This document shows, one piece after another, positions 50,783 to 58,503 of a stretch of 64,000 nucleotides of DNA. The stretch is from JAWKXU01 sp020446465. Its GTDB lineage: Bacteria > Pseudomonadota > Alphaproteobacteria > Sphingomonadales > Sphingomonadaceae. Each line of letters opens with the position of its first letter. Positions within the stretch are counted from its first letter, which is position 1. The stretch covers positions 558,001 to 622,000 of the forward strand of contig JAWKXU010000003.1 of NCBI GenBank assembly GCA_041396845.1, given 5' to 3'. Position numbers and translations under genes: made by a program. Under the pieces are notes generated by a model that was not told where the DNA came from, did not search any database, and saw only the letters and a list, made by a program, of their open reading frames with translations.

Positions 50783-51712
50783 GACTTCTGCAAGCTCCAT
50801 CCGGGCTGCCAGCCCTTCTCTTCGCCGGCGGGCTTCCATGGATACCATTCGGCTGCCCTGCACTTCGGCCTCACGCCATACCCGATCGCAGCCAGCCGCA
50901 TCGCCATGACGCGCCGCCAGTGCCTCCCACGCGACAAGGCGCATCCTGTCGCTGGGGTGCGATTTCCCGAAAGTTTCGGCCAGATCGCAAGCGCCATCGC
51001 TGCCCATCGCCACGGCCACGCGCATGAAAACCTCGCTCGCCCCGTGGTTCAGCACACCTGCAATGCGGTCTTCGTCCACGTCAAAGCGATACTGGTCCAG
51101 CCAGCTTTGCGCGGGCGATGTGTGCATGATGTTGAGCGATACGGACAAACTGTCAGGCGGCAACTGGCGGTGAACGTCAAGATGTGCTTGATAGTGGAGT
51201 ATCTTGCCTTCGTTCTGCCGGGCGCGCTCGATAAAGCGCAAACCAGCCGGTTCACCCTTCCATCCATGGGCGCGCTCATAATCGAATTCGTAATAATCGC
51301 TCCAGTATCCCGGCCCGAAATAGCCGATCGACAGGAAATCGAAATTATGGTCGTGCGGCAGCCCGTAAACGAACGACGCACCGCCACTGGCGCGGAACAT
51401 GTGTTCCTGTTCGGATGGCCAGATATTCGCGCGGATGAAGAACTGCCCGGCAGCAGGGGACAGCATGATGACCTGCGGTCCGTAATTGGACGGTTCATCG
51501 TGTGTGCCATCGGTGGCTTTCAGGCTTGCGATCATCCGTTCTGCAAGGAAATCCCGATTGTTGCCGAGTTGACGCAATAATCTTGCAGCACCCAGCAGGC
51601 TCGTTTCCTCTTGCGGATAAAAGCCCTCGCCATGCAAGGTTTCAACCACCTCATCCACGCAAGCGACAGTGGTATCCTCGCCAATATCATCGGCTGTAAT
51701 CACGCGGGGCAT
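50780..51712 (-). CDS. Unknown protein with cupin-like histidine motifs (cassette gene 3)
   Basis: 310 residues. I do not recognise a named family. Residues ~75-200 read as a beta-sandwich with GLPHDHNFDFLSIGYFG (His120, His122) and, 50 residues on, LHYQAHLDVHRQLPPDSLS (His173, His177, His181), then SVSLNIMH. The spacing resembles the metal-binding cupin pattern H-x-H...H. The N-terminus (ITADDIGEDTTVACVDEVV) and C-terminal ~90 residues are helical. The final helix (SMEARRRREGLAARMEL) is strongly charged. The start ATG 51712 overlaps the end of the preceding gene by 13 bases, so the two are coupled. It looks related to its neighbour, which lacks the histidines. Confidence 0.7.
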   Translation of the reverse strand: MPRVITADDIGEDTTVACVDEVVETLHGEGFYPQEETSLLGAARLLRQLGNNRDFLAERMIASLKATDGTHDEPSNYGPQVIMLSPAAGQFFIRANIWPSEQEHMFRASGGASFVYGLPHDHNFDFLSIGYFGPGYWSDYYEFDYERAHGWKGEPAGLRFIERARQNEGKILHYQAHLDVHRQLPPDSLSVSLNIMHTSPAQSWLDQYRFDVDEDRIAGVLNHGASEVFMRVAVAMGSDGACDLAETFGKSHPSDRMRLVAWEALAARHGDAAGCDRVWREAEVQGSRMVSMEARRRREGLAARMELAEV

Positions 51713-52704
51713 TGCGAAGTCTCCGTCGTTGAATCCAGGCCGGCAAGTACGGGATATGTTTCCAGCAACTGCGCCCGTAACGCGCCCGCCGGTTCTGCAA
51801 GGCTGTCGGCAGAATCGCGCGCCACGGTGGAAAGCGCGACAAACCCGTCCCGCGTATCAAGTGCGAGAGCTTCGCGCAGCGCCTGCCAGCGCAAGTGGTC
51901 GGGCTGGTCATTCCGCAAAGCAAGCGCGGCGACCGCGGGGGCAGCCTCGATGCGTTTCATCCGTCCGAGCAAAGCCAGCTTCAGCTCGCGCGCGCTCGTC
52001 ATGGCATCCGCCGCCGACTGATGCAGCAAGGCACCCGTTTCAAGGTCGTATTCGCATGTCGGTTGCAGCGAAGAACTTGTCCGCACAAGGCGCAATGTCA
52101 GCAGGTGATCCGCCACATGATCGACCAGCATCGTCTGCTGTCCGGTATCCATCGAAAATGTGTCGCCGGCAGTAAGTGTTTCAGGCTCAATGGAAAACTG
52201 CTGTCCCGTCCCGGCACTGGCGGGCACGGCAATTTTCGACACTCGCCGGATGTGTGCCGATCCCGCAAGGATGGCTTCATGCCGTTCGCCACACGCAAAA
52301 GTTGCCGATCTTGCTGGTGGAACAGCAACCCCGCCATCGGCGCAGTAAGACACCAGCGACAGAGTCACATTGGCGCGCCCGGCCAGCACCATCGTCGCCA
52401 CCGGGCCGTTCATCGAGTAGCGCGCAGGCACAATGCCGAGCGGATTGTCAGCAAGAACCGGCATGAACAGCGCAATGAACAGGTCAGCAAAGGCGGATGC
52501 TTTCTGGCAGGAGGCAAAAATGTCGGAAAGATATCCACACGCATTCAAATCCGCACCAGCAGCGTAGGCATCCATCGCCTTCGCCAGCGCCAGTCCTTCA
52601 TCGCTTTGTCGCCATGCCTCGGCCGCGCCAAGCATGGCATCCTGTGCGTGGCGCTGCGGAGCATCATCACTCCGCAGCGCTTGCAGTGCCGGATCGATAC
52701 GCAT
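51700..52704 (-). CDS. Unknown protein, weak relative of cassette gene 3 (cassette gene 2)
   Basis: 334 residues, start ATG 52704, 14 bases after the stop of the small peptide gene. Family not recognised. It has a helical N-terminal third, a central beta-rich region (RYSMNGPVATMVLAGRANVTL, VDHVADHLLTLRLVRTS) and a helical C-terminus (DHLRWQALREALALDTRDGF) that aligns weakly with the end of cassette gene 3 (DRMRLVAWEALAARHGDAAG). The paired histidines of gene 3 are not conserved, so if the domain is a cupin this copy has lost its metal site. No signal peptide or membrane span. Probably works as a complex with gene 3. Confidence 0.65.
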   Translation of the reverse strand: MRIDPALQALRSDDAPQRHAQDAMLGAAEAWRQSDEGLALAKAMDAYAAGADLNACGYLSDIFASCQKASAFADLFIALFMPVLADNPLGIVPARYSMNGPVATMVLAGRANVTLSLVSYCADGGVAVPPARSATFACGERHEAILAGSAHIRRVSKIAVPASAGTGQQFSIEPETLTAGDTFSMDTGQQTMLVDHVADHLLTLRLVRTSSSLQPTCEYDLETGALLHQSAADAMTSARELKLALLGRMKRIEAAPAVAALALRNDQPDHLRWQALREALALDTRDGFVALSTVARDSADSLAEPAGALRAQLLETYPVLAGLDSTTETSQCPA

Positions 52705-52718
52705 CGTACCGGCTGGGG

Positions 52719-52877
52719 TCAGATCAGGTTCTGGGGCGGCATGATCTCGTAAAGATATGCCATCAGGATGATAATGCGGTCATCAAAGCCAGGCATGGAT
52801 GCGTTGGTGCTTCCGAAAACGCCGGTAAGCGTGTTGAGATCAGGCAATTGCGACAAGTCGATTGTAGGCAGCGCCAT
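52719..52877 (-). CDS. 52-residue peptide, candidate precursor (cassette gene 1)
   Basis: Start ATG 52877 preceded by AAGGAGGG at seven bases, one of the strongest ribosome-binding sites in the window. The product starts MALPTIDLSQLPDLNTLTGV, continues FGSTNASMPGFDDR, then a hydrophobic helix IIILMAYLYEIMPPQNLI. It has no Cys and no signal peptide; the N-terminal half is polar and the C-terminal half hydrophobic, as in leader-core peptides. It is the first gene of a tight operon with two unknown paralogous proteins. Function unknown; the strong initiation signal argues that it is made in quantity. Confidence 0.6.
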   Translation of the reverse strand: MALPTIDLSQLPDLNTLTGVFGSTNASMPGFDDRIIILMAYLYEIMPPQNLI

Positions 52878-52970
52878 AAAGGTTCCCTCCTTTGCACGGC
52901 GGAATTGCCGCGCTGGTGGGACGGTGCCGAAACCTCCGCTCCAACTTAAATTAAAAGACTGTAATCACCT

Positions 52971-52987
52971 TCGCCGAAATACGGCGA
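52971..52987. terminator. Stem-loop after the siroheme synthase gene
   Basis: TCGCCG, loop AAATA, CGGCGA, ~30 bases after the minus-strand stop at 53019. T-rich sequence follows on the minus strand after a further ~20 bases but not directly. It may separate that gene from the downstream peptide cassette; the cassette promoter would lie between here and 52877. Confidence 0.35.
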
Positions 52988-53018
52988 TCCTTAATCTGGA
53001 AAGGGCTGGAAGCGGTGG

Positions 53019-53801
53019 CTAACGGGTGTTTATAATGACAGTCAGGCCGGTTCTGGGGGCCGGATCGGGCAGTTCGAGCATCCGCACTGCATCGGCCCTG
53101 CAACGCGCAAGGATGCGTGGCGACAAGGCCTTGTCGTGTACAATGATATCGGCTTCACCCAGCAACCGGGCTTGCCGCAGCGTCAGATCTTCCGGGTCGT
53201 CGCTGGCAAGCGTCAGCGTAACGATTCCGGCGTCGTCAATGGTGTGATCACTCTTGGACAGCCAGCCGGAAACATTGGCGGCTGAACCTTCACGCAACGG
53301 GTCAAGCGCCCCACCCTCTGCCAGAGCCGAATCTATAGCGCGGCGACGGCTCCCGGCATTTGGCCAGCGTTCGCGCAAGGCCGTGCGTGCGGCGAACAGG
53401 CCTCTGGCAAGTTCACCCAGATCAGCAGGTAGCAACGCTTCGAAGCGCAGGCGGAGCGCCTTGGCAAGACCAGCCGAAGCGCCGCCTGTTCCAAATGCGA
53501 TCAGCACAGGATCACGGTCCAGCACGCTTGGCGTCGTAAAGTCACACAAGTCTGGCCGGTCAACCGCATTCACCAAAAGCCCCGCCGAGCGAAGCTGCGC
53601 CACATCACGCTCCACGCTTGCACCATCGTCATGCGCGACAAAGGCGAGCCGGGCACCCGCCTTGACGCCGTCTTCCAGACTATCGGCGACAACGCCGCCA
53701 GCGCGTTCAACCAGCCTGCGTTTGGCTGCTGCGGCCTCCCCATTTCCGAGCACAATAACAGGTTGCCCTGAAAGCTGATGGAACAATGGCAAGGACTTCA
53801 T
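53019..53801 (-). CDS. cysG: Siroheme synthase N-terminal domain (precorrin-2 dehydrogenase/ferrochelatase) with truncated methyltransferase remnant
   Basis: 260 residues. Residues 1-~150 are the NAD-binding dehydrogenase/chelatase part of CysG: VIVLGNGEAAAAKRRLVERAG, NAVDRPDLCDFTTPSVLDRD with the catalytic Asp, and GTGGASAGLAKAL. Residues ~190-250 look like only the first ~60 residues of the uroporphyrinogen-III methyltransferase domain: VTLTLASDDPEDLTLRQARLL and EADIIVHDKALSPRIL. The substrate loop GAGPGD is replaced by ASDDPED and the domain then stops. It can make sirohydrochlorin and siroheme if a separate methyltransferase exists. Its neighbours are lysA upstream and the peptide cassette downstream. 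Confidence 0.87.
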   Translation of the reverse strand: MKSLPLFHQLSGQPVIVLGNGEAAAAKRRLVERAGGVVADSLEDGVKAGARLAFVAHDDGASVERDVAQLRSAGLLVNAVDRPDLCDFTTPSVLDRDPVLIAFGTGGASAGLAKALRLRFEALLPADLGELARGLFAARTALRERWPNAGSRRRAIDSALAEGGALDPLREGSAANVSGWLSKSDHTIDDAGIVTLTLASDDPEDLTLRQARLLGEADIIVHDKALSPRILARCRADAVRMLELPDPAPRTGLTVIINTR

Positions 53802-53813
53802 GAATGCGCTCCG

Positions 53814-55076
53814 TCAGTCGGCAAGCCACTCCGGCACTTGTTCGGCGGCAAGGATCGTCGCCGGTTCAATGCGGTTGGCTACAATCGCATAGCGCGCGCC
53901 ATCGACCATGACTTCGGGCACAAGCGCGCGGCTGTTGTATGTGTTGGCCATTGTCGCCCCATAGGCCCCGGCAGTGCGGAAAACAGCAAGATCACCCGCC
54001 ACCACCGCGTCAATCTCCCGCCCCATCGCGAAAGTATCGGAGCTTTCGCAAATCGGGCCAACGATGTTGGCGCGCATTTTTGCGCCACTGGGGCTGACTG
54101 CCAGGAAATCGTGCCAGGAATCATAAAGTGCAGGCCGCGCCAGATCGTTCATCGCCGCATCCACAACCACGAAAGGAGTCTGCCCCCCCTGCTTTACACG
54201 CACGACCCGCGTAATCAGAACGCCCGCGTTTCCGGCGATGACGCGGCCCGGTTCAAACATGATAGTCGCGTCCCAGCCGTTCGTCACTTCGGCCACCATG
54301 GCGGCATAGGCGGCAGGGTCGGGCAATTTCTCTCCCGCCTTGTAAGGCACGCCAAGGCCACCACCGAGGTCCATGTGAGTGAAGCATAGCCCCTCACCGC
54401 GTAACTGCGCCATCAAGGCTCCCATGCGGGTAAACGCCTCGCGCGAAGGGGCAAGGTCAGTAATCTGGCTGCCGATGTGGACAGCAAGACCGCGCATGGA
54501 AAGCCCATCGAGCGCGGACAGCCGGGCGTAGATTGCCGCCGCCTGATCATAAGCAACCCCGAACTTGTTTTCCGCCTTGCCGGTCGAGATTTTTGCATGG
54601 GTGCGCGCATCGACATCCGGGTTCACGCGCAGGGCAGCGACAGCCCGCTTGCCGCGTGCAGCCGCAATCGCGGCAAGTTCGACGCCTTCCTCCTCGCTCT
54701 CAAGGTTGAATTGCCCGATCCCGGCATCAACCGCCGCTGCCAGTTCATCTGCCCGCTTGCCTACACCGGAAAAGACAATGTCCTGCGCCGGCATTCCGGC
54801 AGCCAGAGCCCGCTCCATCTCGCCGGCAGAAACGACGTCCGCGCCGTAGCCTTCGTTCTTCAGCACTTTGAGAACGGCCAGGTTAGGATTGGCCTTCACA
54901 GCAAATGCCAGATGGATATTGGGCAGCACCGAGAGCGCCTCACGAAACACGCGCGCATGGCGCGTCAATGTGGCGCGCGAATAGACATAGACCGGCGTCC
55001 CCACCTCTTGCGCGATAGAGGTCAGCGGTACGTCTTCGGCATGGAGCACGCCGTCACGGTATGTGAAATAATCCAT
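53814..55076 (-). CDS. lysA: Diaminopimelate decarboxylase
   Basis: 420 residues. Fold-III PLP enzyme: HLAFAVKANPNLAVLK carries the cofactor lysine, then GYGADVVSAGEMERAL, HIGSQITDL, FTHMDLGGGLGVPYK, FEPGRVIAGNAG and PICESSDTFAMGRE with the catalytic Cys-Glu. It converts meso-diaminopimelate to lysine. It lies downstream of the small lipoprotein gene and argH on the minus strand, the common argH-lipoprotein-lysA order. 12 bases separate it from the siroheme synthase gene. Confidence 0.96.
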   Translation of the reverse strand: MDYFTYRDGVLHAEDVPLTSIAQEVGTPVYVYSRATLTRHARVFREALSVLPNIHLAFAVKANPNLAVLKVLKNEGYGADVVSAGEMERALAAGMPAQDIVFSGVGKRADELAAAVDAGIGQFNLESEEEGVELAAIAAARGKRAVAALRVNPDVDARTHAKISTGKAENKFGVAYDQAAAIYARLSALDGLSMRGLAVHIGSQITDLAPSREAFTRMGALMAQLRGEGLCFTHMDLGGGLGVPYKAGEKLPDPAAYAAMVAEVTNGWDATIMFEPGRVIAGNAGVLITRVVRVKQGGQTPFVVVDAAMNDLARPALYDSWHDFLAVSPSGAKMRANIVGPICESSDTFAMGREIDAVVAGDLAVFRTAGAYGATMANTYNSRALVPEVMVDGARYAIVANRIEPATILAAEQVPEWLAD

Positions 55077-55096
55077 CGTGTTGTCCTTGTCCGCCG

Positions 55097-55339
55097 TCAG
55101 TCTTCGGGCGGGAGATCGAAAGGATCGAGGTCACGCTCTTCGGAACGGGTGCGTAATTCGATACTGCGCTCTGGCTGGGCCTGAACTTCGGGTTCCAGCA
55201 GTTCGCTCGCCGTTTTTGGCTCTTCCGCACCATAGGGCGCGGTTGGCAGTTCCTTACCCGGCTGGGGGCGCAAATCCGTGCGCGCACCACAAGCGCCCAG
55301 CAAGGCCAGCAGGGCAAGTGCACTTAAGCCGCGCATCAT
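55097..55339 (-). CDS. Small LptM-like lipoprotein
   Basis: 80 residues. A lipoprotein signal MMRGLSALALLALLGAC puts the lipidated Cys at residue 17; after it CGARTDLRPQPGKELP follows the CGxxxxL-x-P pattern of LptM (YifL), a partner of the LPS translocon LptDE. The C-terminus is acidic (EERDLDPFDLPPED). The start overlaps the stop of argH by four bases, and lysA follows, both usual for this family in proteobacteria. Very small lipoproteins are hard to prove by sequence, so the LptM role is inferred from pattern and place. Confidence 0.72.
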   Translation of the reverse strand: MMRGLSALALLALLGACGARTDLRPQPGKELPTAPYGAEEPKTASELLEPEVQAQPERSIELRTRSEERDLDPFDLPPED

Positions 55340-56790
55340 GCGCCTCCCCGTGCTGGAGGCGATGGATTCATGCCCAGCACATTGCGCGCATCGGCCACGC
55401 GCTTGCGCACCTCATCAGGGGCCGTGCCGCCATGGCTCGCCCGCGATGCAACCGACGCATCAACCGAAAGCGCGGCAAAGACGCCTTCGCCAATGCGCGC
55501 ATCTATTGCCTGCAATTCATCAAGCGCCAGAGCATCGAGCGCGACGCCCTTGCTCTCGGCCAGCTTGACGGCAGCGCCGGTGATATGGTGCGCTTCGCGG
55601 AACGGGATGTTGGCTTCCCGCACGAGCCAGTCGGCAAGATCGGTCGCCGTTGCATAGCCAAGCTCCGCAGCCTGCCGCATCCGCTCTGTCCTGAACGCGC
55701 TGTCGGCGACCATGCCAGTCATCGCCGCGATGGAAAGGCCAAGCAGACTGGCGGCTTCAAACACCGGGGGCTTGTCGTCCTGCATGTCCTTTGAATAAGC
55801 CAGAGGCAGGCCTTTCATCGTGATGGTCAGCGATGTCAGGCAGCCGACGATCCGCCCGGCGTGCCCGCGCACCAGTTCTGCCGCGTCGGGGTTCTTTTTC
55901 TGGGGCATGATCGAACTTCCCGTGCTCAGCGCATCGGGCAAGGTGACGAACCCGAACGGCTGGCTCGCCCAGATGATAAACTCTTCGGCAAGTCGGGAAA
56001 GGTGCAGCGCCACTTGCGCTGCCGCTTGCAGGTAATCGAGCGCGAAATCCCTGTCCGACACGGCATCGAGGCTGTTGTCCGTCGGCTTGTCGAACCCAAG
56101 CGCGCCAGCGGTTGCCTTGCGGTCAAGCGGGAAGCCCGTGCCTGCCAGCGCCGCGGAGCCGAGCGGACATTCGTTCATGCGCGCCCGTGCATCGGCAAGG
56201 CGTGACCGATCCCGCCGGAACATCTCGTAATAGGCCATAAGGTGATGGCCAAGTGTCACCGGCTGCGCTGTCTGCAAATGGGTAAAGCCCGGCATGATGC
56301 TGGCCGCATGTTCGCCAGCCCGTTCAACCAGCGCCCCTTGCAGCGCAGCCAGCCCGGCCTCCGCCTGGTCTATCGCATCGCGCACCCAGAGCCGAAAATC
56401 GGTGGCGACCTGATCGTTCCGGCTGCGCCCGGTATGGAGCCGGCCTGCAACCGGGCCGATCAGTTCCGCCAGACGGCTTTCCGTCGTCATGTGGATGTCT
56501 TCAAGATCCCAGTTTTCAGGAACGCCGCTCGCCTCGTACTCGCTGGCGACCTTGTCCAGCCCTTCGGCAATGGCCGCCGCATCCGCGCTGGAGACAATGC
56601 CTTGCTGGCCAAGCATCGCAACGTGCGCTTTTGACGCGGCAATATCCTGCCGCCACAGAGCCTTGTCGAAGGGAATGGAGGCGTTTATCTCACGCATGAT
56701 GGCGGAAGGCCCTTCCGCGAACCGCCCACCCCACATCTGGTTGGAGCCTGCCTTGCCCCGATTTTCGCTGCTATCGTTCACTAATGTCAT
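55336..56790 (-). CDS. argH: Argininosuccinate lyase
   Basis: 484 residues from ATG 56790 (MTLVNDSSENRGKAG); the frame continues upstream to 57306 over the TlpA-like gene. MWGGRFAEGPSAIM opens the lyase fold; TGRSRNDQVATDFRLW, PGFTHLQTAQPVTLGHH and the catalytic loop GSSIMPQKKNPDAAELVRG are all present. It splits argininosuccinate to arginine and fumarate. The start lies 37 bases within the other strand's TlpA-like gene if that begins at TTG 56753. Length is standard. Confidence 0.96.
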   Translation of the reverse strand: MTLVNDSSENRGKAGSNQMWGGRFAEGPSAIMREINASIPFDKALWRQDIAASKAHVAMLGQQGIVSSADAAAIAEGLDKVASEYEASGVPENWDLEDIHMTTESRLAELIGPVAGRLHTGRSRNDQVATDFRLWVRDAIDQAEAGLAALQGALVERAGEHAASIMPGFTHLQTAQPVTLGHHLMAYYEMFRRDRSRLADARARMNECPLGSAALAGTGFPLDRKATAGALGFDKPTDNSLDAVSDRDFALDYLQAAAQVALHLSRLAEEFIIWASQPFGFVTLPDALSTGSSIMPQKKNPDAAELVRGHAGRIVGCLTSLTITMKGLPLAYSKDMQDDKPPVFEAASLLGLSIAAMTGMVADSAFRTERMRQAAELGYATATDLADWLVREANIPFREAHHITGAAVKLAESKGVALDALALDELQAIDARIGEGVFAALSVDASVASRASHGGTAPDEVRKRVADARNVLGMNPSPPARGGA

Positions 56791-57379
56791 CCCGGGATAT
56801 GCTGTGGCATGGGCAATCCTGTTTGCCCTGCCGCTCGCGAGTTGCGATAGGCAAAGCGAAGCCCCTGTGCAACAGGACGCGCAAGCTGCAGCAAATGAAT
56901 TATCGGACTCTGGCACAGCCTCGGTCAATGGCCTCGACCGCAGCCACAAGGGAAGCCAGATGCCTGACTTCAAGGCGGCCGATCCTACAGGAAACAGCCT
57001 CAACCTCGCATCGCTTAAAGGAAAACCTTCGCTCATCAATCTCTGGGCCACGTGGTGCGCGCCCTGTGTAACCGAAATGCCTATGCTCGATGGGCTGGCC
57101 ACAAAGCTGAAAGGCTCCGTCAGGATTGTCACGATCAGCCAGGATATGAACGGCGCCAAAGCGGTGGAGCCATTCTTTGCCAAGCACAAGTTCACGAATC
57201 TTGAACCGTGGCTCGACCCGGAAAGCGAACTGGCATTCCACTTTGGCGGCGCGAATCTGCCGCTGACCATTCTATATGACAGCGATGGTCGCGAAGTATG
57301 GCGCATGGCGGGAGACTTCGACTGGTCGAGCCAGGAAGCAGATGCACTGGTGCGCGAAGCGATGCTGCCTCGCCCCTGA
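56753..57379 (+). CDS. TlpA-family thiol-disulfide oxidoreductase lipoprotein
   Basis: 208 residues if it starts at TTG 56753, which has GGAG six bases upstream; a GTG at 56804 would give a 191-residue protein with an uncharged short signal. The lipobox PLASC is part of VAWAILFALPLASC. The mature region has a thioredoxin domain: QMPDFKAADPTGNSLNLA, INLWATWCAPCVTEMP with the WCxPC active site, and ANLPLTILYDSDGREVWR with the cis-Pro. It reduces or transfers disulphides in the periplasm, for example for cytochrome or oxidase maturation. It overlaps argH's 5' end on the opposite strand. Confidence 0.85.
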   Translation: MPRFSLLSFTNVIPGYAVAWAILFALPLASCDRQSEAPVQQDAQAAANELSDSGTASVNGLDRSHKGSQMPDFKAADPTGNSLNLASLKGKPSLINLWATWCAPCVTEMPMLDGLATKLKGSVRIVTISQDMNGAKAVEPFFAKHKFTNLEPWLDPESELAFHFGGANLPLTILYDSDGREVWRMAGDFDWSSQEADALVREAMLPRP

Positions 57380-57493
57380 TCAGGCTGGCGGTATCGCCAC
57401 GCCGATGGAGTGAATTTCCGATTTTAATTCGATTTCTTGCGTGTAATCTGCCATGCGTTGCACAAGTCAGATAGAACAAAGGAAATCCCGATC

Positions 57494-57889
57494 ATGGCGA
57501 AGATTATTCACACGATGATCCGTGTCCTTGACGAGGATCGATCTGTGAAATTCTACAAGGACGCGCTCAACCTCGATATCGCAGACCGCTATCCGTTCGA
57601 CGGGTTTACGCTTGTCTACCTTCGCAATGCCGAAAACGATTACGAACTCGAACTGACCGTGAACCACGATCAGGCTGAACCTTACAGCCATGGCAGCGGT
57701 TATGGGCATATTGCCGTGGCCGTCGATGATCTGGATGGTGAACATGGCCGACTTGGCAAGGCCGGAATCGAAACCGGAGACATCAAGGAGTTTTTCCGCG
57801 AAGGCGAGCTGATGGCCCGCTTCTTCTTTGTGGTCGATCCGGATGGCTACAAGATCGAGTTTCTTCAACGCCACGGGCGATACCAATAA
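57494..57889 (+). CDS. Glyoxalase/VOC-family protein (lactoylglutathione-lyase-like)
   Basis: 131 residues from ATG 57494, preceded by AAAGGAAA. Vicinal-oxygen-chelate fold: HTMIRVLDEDRSVKFYKDAL, YELELTVNHDQ, GYGHIAVAVDDLDGEH and FVVDPDGYKIEFLQR. The metal residues are His6 (in KIIHTMIR), Glu in ELELT, His in GYGHIAVA and Glu in IEFLQ, the glyoxalase I set. It probably isomerises the hemithioacetal of methylglyoxal and glutathione, matching gshA in this window. It may instead act on a related substrate. Confidence 0.85.
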   Translation: MAKIIHTMIRVLDEDRSVKFYKDALNLDIADRYPFDGFTLVYLRNAENDYELELTVNHDQAEPYSHGSGYGHIAVAVDDLDGEHGRLGKAGIETGDIKEFFREGELMARFFFVVDPDGYKIEFLQRHGRYQ

Positions 57890-57946
57890 CCCATCCGCGC
57901 CTTGCACCAATAAAAACAGGCAGGCGCAAATAATGGAGAGGAAAAT

Positions 57947-58480
57947 ATGAGGTCACCGGACAAACGGGTGCCGCTCAGCCGCCGAACTTTCATCGGCAGC
58001 GCAACAGGGGCAGCCATGATTGCAGGCGTGGCAGGAACGGCGCGCGCTACCATCCCGTCTTTGAAGACCGCCCCCTCCCCCCAGGCAAGCGCAACCTTGC
58101 TGAAAATGGCGCGGGATATTTACCCGCATGATCGGATCCCTGATCTTTACTACGCCAAAGCCATTGAAACGATTGACCAGAAAGTCTCCGGCTCAGACGC
58201 CACGTCTGGCTTGCTTGCAGACGGTGTTGCCGCTCTGGATGCACAGGCCAATACGCTCTTTCAAAAGCCTTATACGGAAATTGCTCTGGAAGAAGATCGG
58301 CTCAAGGTTCTCAAAGCAATCGAGGCTACGCCGTTCTTTTCCAGAGTCCGCAGTGAGATGGTCACAGCCCTCTACAACCAGAAAGAGGTCTGGACCCTGC
58401 TCGGTTACGAAGGGTCATCATACGAATTTGGCGGCTACCTTGATCGCGGGTTCAATGACCTCGACTGGCTAGAAAGCTGA
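57947..58480 (+). CDS. Tat-exported gluconate-2-dehydrogenase subunit-3-like protein
   Basis: 177 residues from ATG 57947, with GAGAGGAA upstream. The N-terminus has a twin-arginine signal SRRTFIGSATGAAMIAGVAG, cleaved near ARA. The mature part is helical (LLKMARDIYPHDRIPDLYY, TALYNQKEVWTLLGYEGSS) and resembles the small subunit 3 of membrane gluconate 2-dehydrogenases, which carries the flavoprotein through the Tat system. The next gene encodes a GMC oxidoreductase lacking its own signal. No cytochrome subunit gene is present. Confidence 0.82.
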   Translation: MRSPDKRVPLSRRTFIGSATGAAMIAGVAGTARATIPSLKTAPSPQASATLLKMARDIYPHDRIPDLYYAKAIETIDQKVSGSDATSGLLADGVAALDAQANTLFQKPYTEIALEEDRLKVLKAIEATPFFSRVRSEMVTALYNQKEVWTLLGYEGSSYEFGGYLDRGFNDLDWLES

Positions 58481-58503
58481 CAGAGAGCGGGAAGGACAGG
58501 ATC

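Noticed and set aside
50711..51580. + strand frame of 289 codons starting in the repeat
   Set aside because: Antisense to the cassette gene at 50780-51712; its first residues are simply the translated repeat.
56791..57306. Upstream extension of the argH frame
   Set aside because: Antisense to the TlpA-like gene and without similarity to argininosuccinate lyases.
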